DNA from: Sphingomonadales bacterium Ga0077557
Lineage (GTDB): Bacteria > Pseudomonadota > Alphaproteobacteria > Sphingomonadales > Sphingomonadaceae
NCBI GenBank assembly: GCA_001464615.1
Contig: LNFI01000016.1
Location: 186,001 to 250,000 of the forward strand
Direction of reading: 5' to 3'
Length of the DNA stretch: 64,000 nucleotides
A program made the position numbers and the translations under genes. The notes under the pieces are model-generated. The model did not search any database and was not told the origin of the DNA. It was given only the letters and a program-made list of their open reading frames with translations. Position 1 is the stretch's first letter. Every line of letters starts with the position of its first letter. Positions 45,199 through 53,095 of the stretch are shown here, in pieces.

Positions 45199-47133
45199 GT
45201 GGAACTGCTTGCCGTTACCGTCCAGTGCTATAAGAGATTCAAGAAAACGACATCGCTGCAGACGAATGGTAAGCTCGTAGCTCTCCTCGGCCCAAACGAG
45301 GCCGGGAAATCTACGCTGTTAAACGCCATCGCACATTTGGGACACACGAATCCGCCCTCGGCTGAGGAACTTTCGCGCGATGTCGATCCTCAGAACTTCC
45401 GTATTATTGGCCGGTTCTTCCTCAATGAGGATGACTTGACCTCCTCGGGACTCTCCGGTCCGCGCACCTTCATCGTGCACAAGTATCCCGACGGCAGCCG
45501 CAGGTTCAACTTCGAGCCTCCAGCCCCTACTAGGAACATCGCCCACCGGGATTCACTGATCCAAGCGATCGAACTGCTACTCGATAACGAGCCCGCGAAG
45601 GAACGGATTCTACAGATCGACGACAATTTTTCGCAGAAAATGACCAGTATCGTAGATAGCCTCCGCACCGAAAACGAGACTCTGTCCGAGCTGGTTGTAG
45701 CTGAGTTAGAGAACATGATCGAGGCGATCAACGTCGCAACCTCGACACCGACAAGTGCGGACAACCGGTTCTTCGCGGTCTGGGCGGATGCGGTTGACCG
45801 TGAGCACGCGCCAACTCCGTTTCAGAAAGCGGTCAGTGCGCTGAAGTCTCGAATACCTCCTTTCCTAGTGTTTGACGAGCAGGCGAGAAATTTGGCCTCG
45901 AGCTATTCGATCTCATCTCTTCGCCAAGGCGTCCCGCCCGCGCTCGCGAACTTGGTCGAGGTCGCCGGTCTCGATCTAAACGAGCTGTTCCTAGCGATCG
46001 ATCAAGGTCTCAACGCCAAGATCACAACCCTAGAGCGTCGGGCCAGCGAGACGCTGGGGCGTAAGTTCAAAGAGGCTTGGAAGCAGTCGGGGACCGAGGT
46101 CGCGATACGGATCCAAGGTGACGAATTCGAGGTCCAGATCGTCAACTCAAATTCTGAGTTCACTGCCTTTGCAGAGCGTAGCGATGGTCTTCGACAGTTC
46201 GTGGCACTCCAAATGTTTGCAACCAGGAACCACGCCGATAAACCGGTGCTTCTCATTGACGAGGCCGACCAGCGGCTCCACTATGACGCTCAGGCCGACC
46301 TGGTGCAGATGCTCGCGCGACAGCAGCTCTCGCCCAAGGTAATCTTCACCACTCACTCCGCTGGCTGCCTTCCAGAGGACCTGGGTAATGGCGTCCGGAC
46401 CATCGTCCAGAACCCGGCTGACGGCTCAAGCAAGATCGTGAACCGATTCTGGAACGAGCCCGGCCACGGATTGACTCCCTTACTGTTTGGTCTGGGGGCA
46501 GCCACACTCGCCTTCTTCCCTACAAGACGGGCGGTAATGGTAGAGGGTCCGAGCGACATGCTGCTGTTCCCCACCCTCTTAAGGGAAGCACTCGGACAGG
46601 CGAGCCTGGGGTTCCAGTTTGTTCCGGGACTTTCAGAGAACAAGGGCGCGCTCGAACCGCAGGCGCTCATCACCGAGACGAATGTCCTGCACGTTGTGGA
46701 TGCCGATCCTGGCGGCAAGGCTATCGAGAAGCGGTTGCTTGAGAACGGCGTGCCAGCAGCCCACATTTTAGTGTTGAAGAACCCAGCTGGCACCGCTTTG
46801 GAGCTCGAGGACTTCGTGATCGAGGGGCGGCTTTTGGAAGCCGCGAATGAGATCATCACAAAATGGCACCCGACCTGTCGCCGCATCGAGTCCTTTCAAC
46901 CGGCGAACGGCACACGGATGAACACGCTCGAGCACATGTTTCGCGAGAGCACCGGACGCAAGCTGCCGAAGGTCGACCTAGCTTACAATCTTCTCGACAT
47001 GGTAAACTCGAATCCCTCGCTACCCCTCCTCGACCCAAGAAGAATCGCCGCGATTAAGGGGCTTGCCAACAAAATTACCAGTCATTTCGCCAACGTCGAA
47101 TCGAGCAGGATAACCCCGGAGCCCGCAGGATGA
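45199..47133 (+). CDS. OLD-like ATPase with Toprim nuclease domain
   Basis: A 644-aa protein. The N-terminal ABC-type ATPase has Walker A LLGPNEAGKST (about residues 29-39) and a late Walker B KPVLLIDEADQRLHYDAQAD with the downstream TTHSAG. The C-terminal Toprim part has MVEGPSDMLLF (catalytic Glu) and LHVVDADPGGKA (Asp pair), the order of OLD-family nucleases. With no GajB-like helicase or other partner next to it, it resembles stand-alone class 1 OLD proteins, several of which protect against phage. GTG start. Base composition is closer to even than in the neighbours, which suggests recent transfer. Confidence 0.85.
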   Translation: MELLAVTVQCYKRFKKTTSLQTNGKLVALLGPNEAGKSTLLNAIAHLGHTNPPSAEELSRDVDPQNFRIIGRFFLNEDDLTSSGLSGPRTFIVHKYPDGSRRFNFEPPAPTRNIAHRDSLIQAIELLLDNEPAKERILQIDDNFSQKMTSIVDSLRTENETLSELVVAELENMIEAINVATSTPTSADNRFFAVWADAVDREHAPTPFQKAVSALKSRIPPFLVFDEQARNLASSYSISSLRQGVPPALANLVEVAGLDLNELFLAIDQGLNAKITTLERRASETLGRKFKEAWKQSGTEVAIRIQGDEFEVQIVNSNSEFTAFAERSDGLRQFVALQMFATRNHADKPVLLIDEADQRLHYDAQADLVQMLARQQLSPKVIFTTHSAGCLPEDLGNGVRTIVQNPADGSSKIVNRFWNEPGHGLTPLLFGLGAATLAFFPTRRAVMVEGPSDMLLFPTLLREALGQASLGFQFVPGLSENKGALEPQALITETNVLHVVDADPGGKAIEKRLLENGVPAAHILVLKNPAGTALELEDFVIEGRLLEAANEIITKWHPTCRRIESFQPANGTRMNTLEHMFRESTGRKLPKVDLAYNLLDMVNSNPSLPLLDPRRIAAIKGLANKITSHFANVESSRITPEPAG

Positions 47134-47312
47134 ACGACCGCTTTGCTCTAAGCTTGTCCAACAATGAGTGACAAGCCTAGAGGCGCATACCGGATTGGCC
47201 GGTTGCCACATTAACAGTCGCCGGTGCCTTCACTGAATGAACGACTGAGTTTAGTTGCGCTCGCGGAGCACGGGAATGGCCGAGCGCAGGACGCAATCTC
47301 GCCCCCCCCCCC

Positions 47313-48758
47313 CTATCGCCCCACGCCCTCAATCGCCGTCCGCTTCTGGCGCCCCCAGGTCTCGCGGCCCGTCAGGACCATCCACCAACCCCAGGTCGCG
47401 CCGGCATGGCGCAGCAGCTGGAAGGTGAAGGGCTCGAGGATCGCAGCGACAATGGCCCAGCCCCAGCCCAGCCCTTCGGTCTGGCCGGTCCAGCGGGCGT
47501 AGAGGCGTAGCGACCAGAGGTGGTAGGCGAGATCGAAGATGATCTTGACGATCATCACCAGCAGGATCGGCCAGGCGAGCATGAACTTGCCGCTTAGCAC
47601 CAGTACCGCCAGGATGATGAAGGCGGCGATGCCGTAGATTGGCTGGAGCGTATCGAGCGTCTTGACCGGCATTTGCGCAGTGCCGAGCGACCCGAAGCGC
47701 GGGTTGCCGATCATGTCACGGTTCCAATATTGCGTCTGCAGATAGCCGCCGAACCAGCGGCGGCGCTGGCGCAGGAACGCCATCAATGACGCGGGCGCAT
47801 CGGTGCGCGCGGTGGCGCCGCCAATGACGCGGACCTTCCAGCCGAGCCCCTTGTCGGTCGAATGGCGGTGGAGGCGGTGGATGAGCTCGTAATCCTCGAC
47901 GAGGCAGGCAGGATCGAACCCGCCGACCGTGATCAGCGCATCCCGCCGGAACGCCGCGAACGCGCCCGAGATGAGCAACAGGCTGTCGACGCGCATCCAG
48001 GCATAGCGCGACAGGAAATTGCGGACATATTCATAGGTCTGGAACCACTGGAAAATCCGCCCCTGAAGCGAGGGGCCGCAAATGGGCGTGAGCACGCCGG
48101 TGGCGGCGACGAGCGCGGGCTCTGCGGTGAAGGCACCGCGCATCGCGGCGAGCGCGGGCGGGTCGAGCAGGGTATCGGCATCGACGGTGAGGACGACATC
48201 GGTATCCAGCAGCTGGATCGCCTGATTGAGCGCGCGCGCCTTGCCGCCATGCGGGACGCGCAGCCAGCGGAGCGTGGGCAGGCCGGGGGCAGGATCGCTG
48301 ATGCTGCCAAGCGCTGGCGGGGTGAGGCCGTAGAGGCGGTGCAGCTCGGCGGGGGTATCGTCGCTGGAGCCGTCATCGGCGATGAGGATGAGATCGGGCG
48401 GGTCGCTTTGCTGGGCGAGCGTGTCGATGGTGATGCCGAGTACGCCCGCTTCATTATGCGCGGCGATGATCACGCCGAGCGTGGGGCGGTGCGTGGTGGC
48501 GGTGGTCTGGGCGGGCGCAGGCGCGGGGCGCATCAACTGCCAGGTCTTGGTGCCCGTGAAGATCAGCAGCGCGGTATCGTACGCAATGTAGACGAGGCCG
48601 ACCGACCAGCTCGCCAGCCCCGTGCGGAAAAACGCCTGCGCCACCAGCGCGACGAACAGAATCAGCACGCCACCGGCGATGAGATAGGCGGAAGCAGGCA
48701 CGCGTCGGGGCGTCAGCCGCGGCGATTGCGCGGCGAGCGTCTGGCTAATCGAGGTCAT
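47313..48758 (-). CDS. Glycosyltransferase family 2, processive type
   Basis: A 481-aa membrane enzyme. Two N-terminal helices precede a GT-A domain with ADDGSSDDT (nucleotide binding), TVDADTLLD (DxD metal), VEDYELIHRL (TED-like acceptor) and QRRRWFGGYL (QxxRW), the signature of processive synthases such as PgaC or cellulose synthase-like proteins; C-terminal helices follow. Likely makes a beta-linked surface polysaccharide or glycolipid. A run of 12 C lies across its stop codon (47302-47313). Confidence 0.88.
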   Translation of the reverse strand: MTSISQTLAAQSPRLTPRRVPASAYLIAGGVLILFVALVAQAFFRTGLASWSVGLVYIAYDTALLIFTGTKTWQLMRPAPAPAQTTATTHRPTLGVIIAAHNEAGVLGITIDTLAQQSDPPDLILIADDGSSDDTPAELHRLYGLTPPALGSISDPAPGLPTLRWLRVPHGGKARALNQAIQLLDTDVVLTVDADTLLDPPALAAMRGAFTAEPALVAATGVLTPICGPSLQGRIFQWFQTYEYVRNFLSRYAWMRVDSLLLISGAFAAFRRDALITVGGFDPACLVEDYELIHRLHRHSTDKGLGWKVRVIGGATARTDAPASLMAFLRQRRRWFGGYLQTQYWNRDMIGNPRFGSLGTAQMPVKTLDTLQPIYGIAAFIILAVLVLSGKFMLAWPILLVMIVKIIFDLAYHLWSLRLYARWTGQTEGLGWGWAIVAAILEPFTFQLLRHAGATWGWWMVLTGRETWGRQKRTAIEGVGR

Positions 48759-48864
48759 GCGCTGGGCTTATTTCCGATTTCTGATGAACACAGGCTTGCA
48801 ACACGCTAGGCTTTGGGGCGTTTTATCGCCAGAGCAGCGCCACAAGATACGACGGGAAGAGACG

Positions 48865-49437
48865 ATGGAAGCACGCCGCTATACCAGCCTTGCGATTACG
48901 CTCCACTGGCTTGTTGCGATCGGGATTATCATCAACGTGTTCCTGGCGCTGACCTGGGAGTTTTACCCCGAGGAATCGATTCGCCCGGCGATCAACCTGC
49001 ACAAATCGATTGGCATTACGGTACTAGGGCTGGCGATCATGCGGCTGTTGTGGCGCTTCACGCACACCCCGCCCGCGCTGCCCACCGGCTATGCGAAATG
49101 GGAAGTGCAGTTGAGCCATGTGACGCATGTGCTGCTCTATGTGATCATCTTCGCGATGCCGATCACCGGCTGGATGCATGATTCGGCGTGGAAAGCGGCT
49201 GACGAAAACCCACTGACGCTGTTCGGGGTGATCCCTTTTCCGCGGATCAGCTACATCATGAACCTGGACGCGGTGACCAAGGAGCAGATGCATGATCTGT
49301 TCGGCGAGTTTCATGAGATCGCGGCCTATGCCGTCTATGTGCTGGTCGGGCTGCACGTGCTCGGCGCGCTGAAGCACCAGTTCATGGACAAACAGCGCGA
49401 ATTGCAGCGCATGTGGTTTACGGGCGACGTGGAATAA
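48865..49437 (+). CDS. Cytochrome b561
   Basis: A 190-aa di-haem membrane protein with four helices. Haem-ligand histidines are seen in LAITLHWLVAIGI, INLHKSIGITVLG, LSHVTHVLLYVII and EFHEIAAYAVYVLVGLHVLG. Members accept electrons at the inner membrane, often from ubiquinol, for superoxide or other reactions. The ATG at 48865 follows GGGAAGAG. The end overlaps the start of the following flavoprotein gene. Confidence 0.92.
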   Translation: MEARRYTSLAITLHWLVAIGIIINVFLALTWEFYPEESIRPAINLHKSIGITVLGLAIMRLLWRFTHTPPALPTGYAKWEVQLSHVTHVLLYVIIFAMPITGWMHDSAWKAADENPLTLFGVIPFPRISYIMNLDAVTKEQMHDLFGEFHEIAAYAVYVLVGLHVLGALKHQFMDKQRELQRMWFTGDVE

Positions 49438-50615
49438 CACCGCCTGCTCCCTATGACGCGATTATCCTGGGCGCGGGGGCGGCCGGGCTGTTCTGCGCGC
49501 AGGTTGCAGGACAGCGCGGGCGGCGTGTGCTGCTGATCGACCATGCCGATGCGGTGGGCAAGAAGATCCTGATTTCGGGCGGCGGGCGGTGCAATTTCAC
49601 CAATATCGGCACCACGCCCGCGCAGTTCATCTCCGCCAACCCGCATTTCGCCAAATCAGCGCTGAGCCGCTACGCGCCAGCCGATTTCATCGCGCTGGTT
49701 GAGGCGCACGGGATTGCCTGGCACGAAAAGACGCTGGGGCAGTTATTCTGCGACGGATCGGCCAAGCAGATCGTCAATCTGCTGCTCGATGAATGCGCCA
49801 AGGGCCAGGTGGATATCGCGCTGGGATCGGCAATCCGGTCAGTCGAGCATGCGGACGGCCGGTTTCGGGTGGCTTTTGGCGATCACATCGAGACGGCACC
49901 GGCGCTGGTGATCGCGACCGGTGGCCCCTCAATCCCGCAAATGGGCGCGACGGGCTTTGCCTATGATCTCGCGCGGCAGTTCGGGCTGAAGGTCGTGGAG
50001 CCCCGCCCTGCCCTTGTCCCGCTGACCTTGGGCGGTGACGAGACCTTGTTCCAAACCCTGTCCGGCGTCGCGACCGAGGTGGTGGCGCGGTGCGGCAAGG
50101 CGGTGTTCAAGGAGGCGGCGTTGTTCACGCATCGCGGGCTATCGGGCCCGGCGATCCTGCAGGTATCGAGCTATTGGCGGCACGGCGAGGCGATCGGCAT
50201 CGATTTCCTGCCCGGACGCCCGCGCGATTGGCTGGTCGCAGCGAAACGCGCGGGGCCAAAGGTGAGCTTACGCAACAGCCTGGCGAGCGTGCTGCCGTTG
50301 CGGCTCGCTGATACGTTAACCGAAAAGCTGCCATTTGGCGGTGCGTTGCTGACCTATACCGATCGCGAACTGACCGATATCGCCGCGCGGCTGGCCGATT
50401 GGCGCTTTATGCCGAATGGCAGCGAGGGGTTTGCCAAGGCCGAAGTGACGGTCGGCGGGATTTCGACCGACGGGCTGTCGTCTCAAACGATGGCGGCACG
50501 CAAGCTGCCGGGGCTGTATGCGATCGGCGAGGCAGTCGATGTGACCGGGTGGCTTGGCGGCTATAATTTCCAATGGGCCTGGGCGAGCGGCAACGCGGCG
50601 GGGCTGGCGATTTAG
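49413..50615 (+). CDS. BaiN/YhiN (HI0933-like) flavoprotein
   Basis: About 400 aa. The FAD-binding start DAIILGAGAAGLFCAQVAGQ and ISGGGRCNFTN are the family signature; the end YAIGEAVDVTGWLGGYNFQW followed by WAWASG is also typical. The family contains putative dehydrogenases of unknown physiological substrate. The only in-frame start is GTG 49413, which lies inside the cytochrome b561 gene, so the first ten residues are uncertain. Confidence 0.88.
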   Translation: MVYGRRGITPPAPYDAIILGAGAAGLFCAQVAGQRGRRVLLIDHADAVGKKILISGGGRCNFTNIGTTPAQFISANPHFAKSALSRYAPADFIALVEAHGIAWHEKTLGQLFCDGSAKQIVNLLLDECAKGQVDIALGSAIRSVEHADGRFRVAFGDHIETAPALVIATGGPSIPQMGATGFAYDLARQFGLKVVEPRPALVPLTLGGDETLFQTLSGVATEVVARCGKAVFKEAALFTHRGLSGPAILQVSSYWRHGEAIGIDFLPGRPRDWLVAAKRAGPKVSLRNSLASVLPLRLADTLTEKLPFGGALLTYTDRELTDIAARLADWRFMPNGSEGFAKAEVTVGGISTDGLSSQTMAARKLPGLYAIGEAVDVTGWLGGYNFQWAWASGNAAGLAI

Positions 50616-50661
50616 CGCGATGAAGGTGGCGGTGAGCGGCGCAAAACGGTAGATTGCGGTA

Positions 50662-51336
50662 ATGCCCCCTATCCTTGCCCGCATCGCCGCGCCGATTATC
50701 GCCCTTGCCCTGCTGACTAGCGCTGCGAGCGCGAGCCCAAGGCGCAAAGCCGCCCCCGCCCCGCCACCGCCTGCCGTGCTTGGCGATACGGTACGGGTGG
50801 CGATCACGACTGATGCGGGGGTGATCACGCTCGATCTCGATCACCTGCATGCGCCGGTCACGACCGAGAATTTCGTCGCCTATGTCGATCGCAAGCTATT
50901 CGACGGCACGACCTTTTACCGCGCAATGCGGCTGGCCTGGGGGACGCAGCCCAATGGCCTGATCCAGGGCGGCACGCAGAATGTGCCGCAGCGCACGCTG
51001 AAGCCGATCGTGCATGAACCGACGACGCAGACCGGCATTCTCCACAAGGCCGGGACGATATCGATGGCGCGCTATGCGCCGGGTACCGCGACCGGGGATT
51101 TCTCGATCCTGCTGGCCGATATGCCCGGGCTCGACGCGCATCCGGAGGCGAGCGGCGATACCGCAGGCTATGCAGCATTTGGCCGTGTCGTGGCAGGGAT
51201 GGAGGTCGTCGCGCGGATATTCGACGCGCCGACCTCACCGACGCTGGGCGAAGGGTTCATGAAGGGTCAGATGATTGCGGCACCGGTGCGGATCATTTCC
51301 GCACGGCGGGTGCCGAATGCGGGCGCCGTGCCTTAA
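50662..51336 (+). CDS. Secreted peptidyl-prolyl cis-trans isomerase (cyclophilin type)
   Basis: A 224-aa protein with a signal peptide (IIALALLTSAASA) and a Pro/Ala linker, followed by a cyclophilin domain: APVTTENFVAYVDRKLFDGT, FYRA, and GTISMARYAPGTATGDFSIL, then YAAFGRVVAGMEVVARI. Assists folding of periplasmic or outer-membrane proteins. The active-site Arg in TFYRAM is retained. Its end overlaps the convergent DUF4199 gene by four bases. Confidence 0.9.
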   Translation: MPPILARIAAPIIALALLTSAASASPRRKAAPAPPPPAVLGDTVRVAITTDAGVITLDLDHLHAPVTTENFVAYVDRKLFDGTTFYRAMRLAWGTQPNGLIQGGTQNVPQRTLKPIVHEPTTQTGILHKAGTISMARYAPGTATGDFSILLADMPGLDAHPEASGDTAGYAAFGRVVAGMEVVARIFDAPTSPTLGEGFMKGQMIAAPVRIISARRVPNAGAVP

Positions 51337-51869
51337 CGCGCCGGCAGGATGCGCGGGTTGCGCAACAGGGCGGCCGACACGAGCGACACCACGGCGCCAA
51401 CGGGTGCGATTTCCATGAAGGTCATCGGCAAGCGAAACAATGGGTTAGCGTAGCTGGTCCGCATGGTTTCCAGCGGCGCCATGGCGCGATCGAGCGCTGC
51501 TCCGGTCACGCCCGCTGCCTGCTTGGCGTGGCGGATGCCATCGATGTAATCGTTGATGAAGGCATAGTTGGTCGCAGCCAGATAGACTTCCCACACCAAC
51601 ACATAGACAAAAGCCGCGACCAGCGCGATCGCGAGCCCTACCCCAAAGGCTGGCAGGAAGCGGATGATGCCGCCGCGCTCGATATCGCGGTAGCGCTTTA
51701 TGCCGACAAAGATGAAGGTCAGTGCGACCAGCATGACAAGATAGCCGAAAAATTCGGACCCGGCGAAGCTGATGCGATCGGCCAGCGCCGTACCGCCGAT
51801 AATCGTGGCGATGATGACCGCGCCGGAACACCCGCCATAAATCGCTGCGTATCTGGTGATGCTGTTCAT
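51333..51869 (-). CDS. DUF4199-family membrane protein
   Basis: A 178-aa membrane protein with four helices. YGGCSGAVIIATIIGGTALA, then SEFFGYLVMLVALTFIFVGI and KRYRDIERGGIIRFLPAFGV fit DUF4199. Encoded downstream of a membrane-anchored LuxR-type regulator on the same strand, a pairing I associate with sphingomonads and relatives. Function unknown. Confidence 0.8.
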   Translation of the reverse strand: MNSITRYAAIYGGCSGAVIIATIIGGTALADRISFAGSEFFGYLVMLVALTFIFVGIKRYRDIERGGIIRFLPAFGVGLAIALVAAFVYVLVWEVYLAATNYAFINDYIDGIRHAKQAAGVTGAALDRAMAPLETMRTSYANPLFRLPMTFMEIAPVGAVVSLVSAALLRNPRILPAR

Positions 51870-51984
51870 GCCCGCTTCTCCCCCGGCATTGCTGATAGCC
51901 GCTTCTCTATCCCCGTGCCTGGGCCAGATGCTATCACCCGGATGGGTGATTTGGCCCCATCACTCGCCCCATCACCCCACTATT

Positions 51985-52398
51985 TCAGGCAATCAGGGCG
52001 AGCGTACGCGCCTTTTCAATCGCCTCGATCCGACGCGTGACGGCGAGCTTTTCATAGACGCGCGCGACATGCGTCTTGACCGTATTGGGCGAGATACCAA
52101 GGCTGCGGGCGAGCTCCTTGTTTGACTGGCCCGACGCGAGCAGGGCGAGAATCTCGCATTCGCGCGGCGTCAGCCCGAGCGCGCGGATCGCGGCATCGTT
52201 GCGCTGAAATGGTCCGGCGATCGTGCGCGGGGTGAGGCGTGCGCCCGTCCAGATGCCGAGCGTGATAAAGCCGATGGCCAACAGCGTGACGTAGAGTTCG
52301 GTTGAAAAGGCGTGGACTGTGTATCGATAGTCGAGCCATTGCAGTGCGGTCGCCGCGAGGGCGAGCAACAATGCATAGGAGATGACGGTCCGCGCCAT
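51985..52398 (-). CDS. Membrane-anchored LuxR-type regulator
   Basis: A 137-aa protein: two N-terminal transmembrane helices (VISYALLLALAATALQWLDY; LYVTLLAIGFITLGIWTGA) followed by a C-terminal LuxR-type helix-turn-helix (LTPRECEILALLASGQSNKE, then LARSLGISPNTVKTHVARVY). The domain order is unusual because most LuxR regulators are soluble. It probably senses a membrane signal and controls the DUF4199 gene downstream; this is inferred from the arrangement. Confidence 0.82.
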   Translation of the reverse strand: MARTVISYALLLALAATALQWLDYRYTVHAFSTELYVTLLAIGFITLGIWTGARLTPRTIAGPFQRNDAAIRALGLTPRECEILALLASGQSNKELARSLGISPNTVKTHVARVYEKLAVTRRIEAIEKARTLALIA

Positions 52399-52439
52399 GG
52401 CGTGATGCTGCCACAAAGGCGCGGGCGGGGCGAGTGCCC

Positions 52440-53051
52440 TCACCCCCCCGTCGCAAACGCCCCGCGCACCTTGCCAACCGCTTCTTTGTACGGTGCGCGA
52501 ATCTGGACGATGTCGGCGGCATAATCGCCGGTCGGGTGGAAGACGCCGGCCACGCGGATCGTCTTGGTGCCATAATCGAGCACCGTCAGGATGATCGGCA
52601 CGCCGGCCTTTACGGCGATGTGGTAGAAGCCCGTCTTCCATTCGCGCGTCAGGCTGCGGGTACCTTCGGGCGGGATGGCGAGGATCATTGCGTCTTCGGT
52701 GGCGAAAGCATCCGTCATTGCCTGCACGACGTCATGGCTCGCCGCGCGATCGATCGGGACGCAGCCGAGCCAAAGGACCAGCCGACCAAATGGGCCGGTG
52801 GTGAGGCTCTTCTTCCCCATCCAGCGCAACGTCACCCGGTAATAGCCAGCCGCCGCGAGCATATTAATGCCGTCCCAGTTCGACGTGTGCGGGGCAGCAA
52901 GCAGCACGGCCTTGGCGAGTGGTGGCCAATCGCCCTGCATCGTCCAGCCGCCGAGCTTAAGATAGGCGAGGCACAGCCAGCGGAACATTTCAGCGGCGAT
53001 ACCGCGATAGGGGCCGGAGCGCGCGGTGAGCGCCGTCTTCGCATGCTGCAT
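52440..53051 (-). CDS. 1-acyl-glycerol-3-phosphate acyltransferase-like protein
   Basis: A 203-aa PlsC-family acyltransferase. The HX4D catalytic motif is HTSNWD (about residues 55-60) and the substrate motif is IPPEGTRSLTREWKTGFYHI (about 125-145). It is short and has one hydrophobic segment. It transfers an acyl group to a lysophospholipid or other glycerol acceptor in membrane lipid synthesis. Confidence 0.88.
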   Translation of the reverse strand: MQHAKTALTARSGPYRGIAAEMFRWLCLAYLKLGGWTMQGDWPPLAKAVLLAAPHTSNWDGINMLAAAGYYRVTLRWMGKKSLTTGPFGRLVLWLGCVPIDRAASHDVVQAMTDAFATEDAMILAIPPEGTRSLTREWKTGFYHIAVKAGVPIILTVLDYGTKTIRVAGVFHPTGDYAADIVQIRAPYKEAVGKVRGAFATGG

Positions 53052-53095
53052 TTGGCCGGCTCTCCTTATCAGCCGACCTTATTACCGATCGGCGA

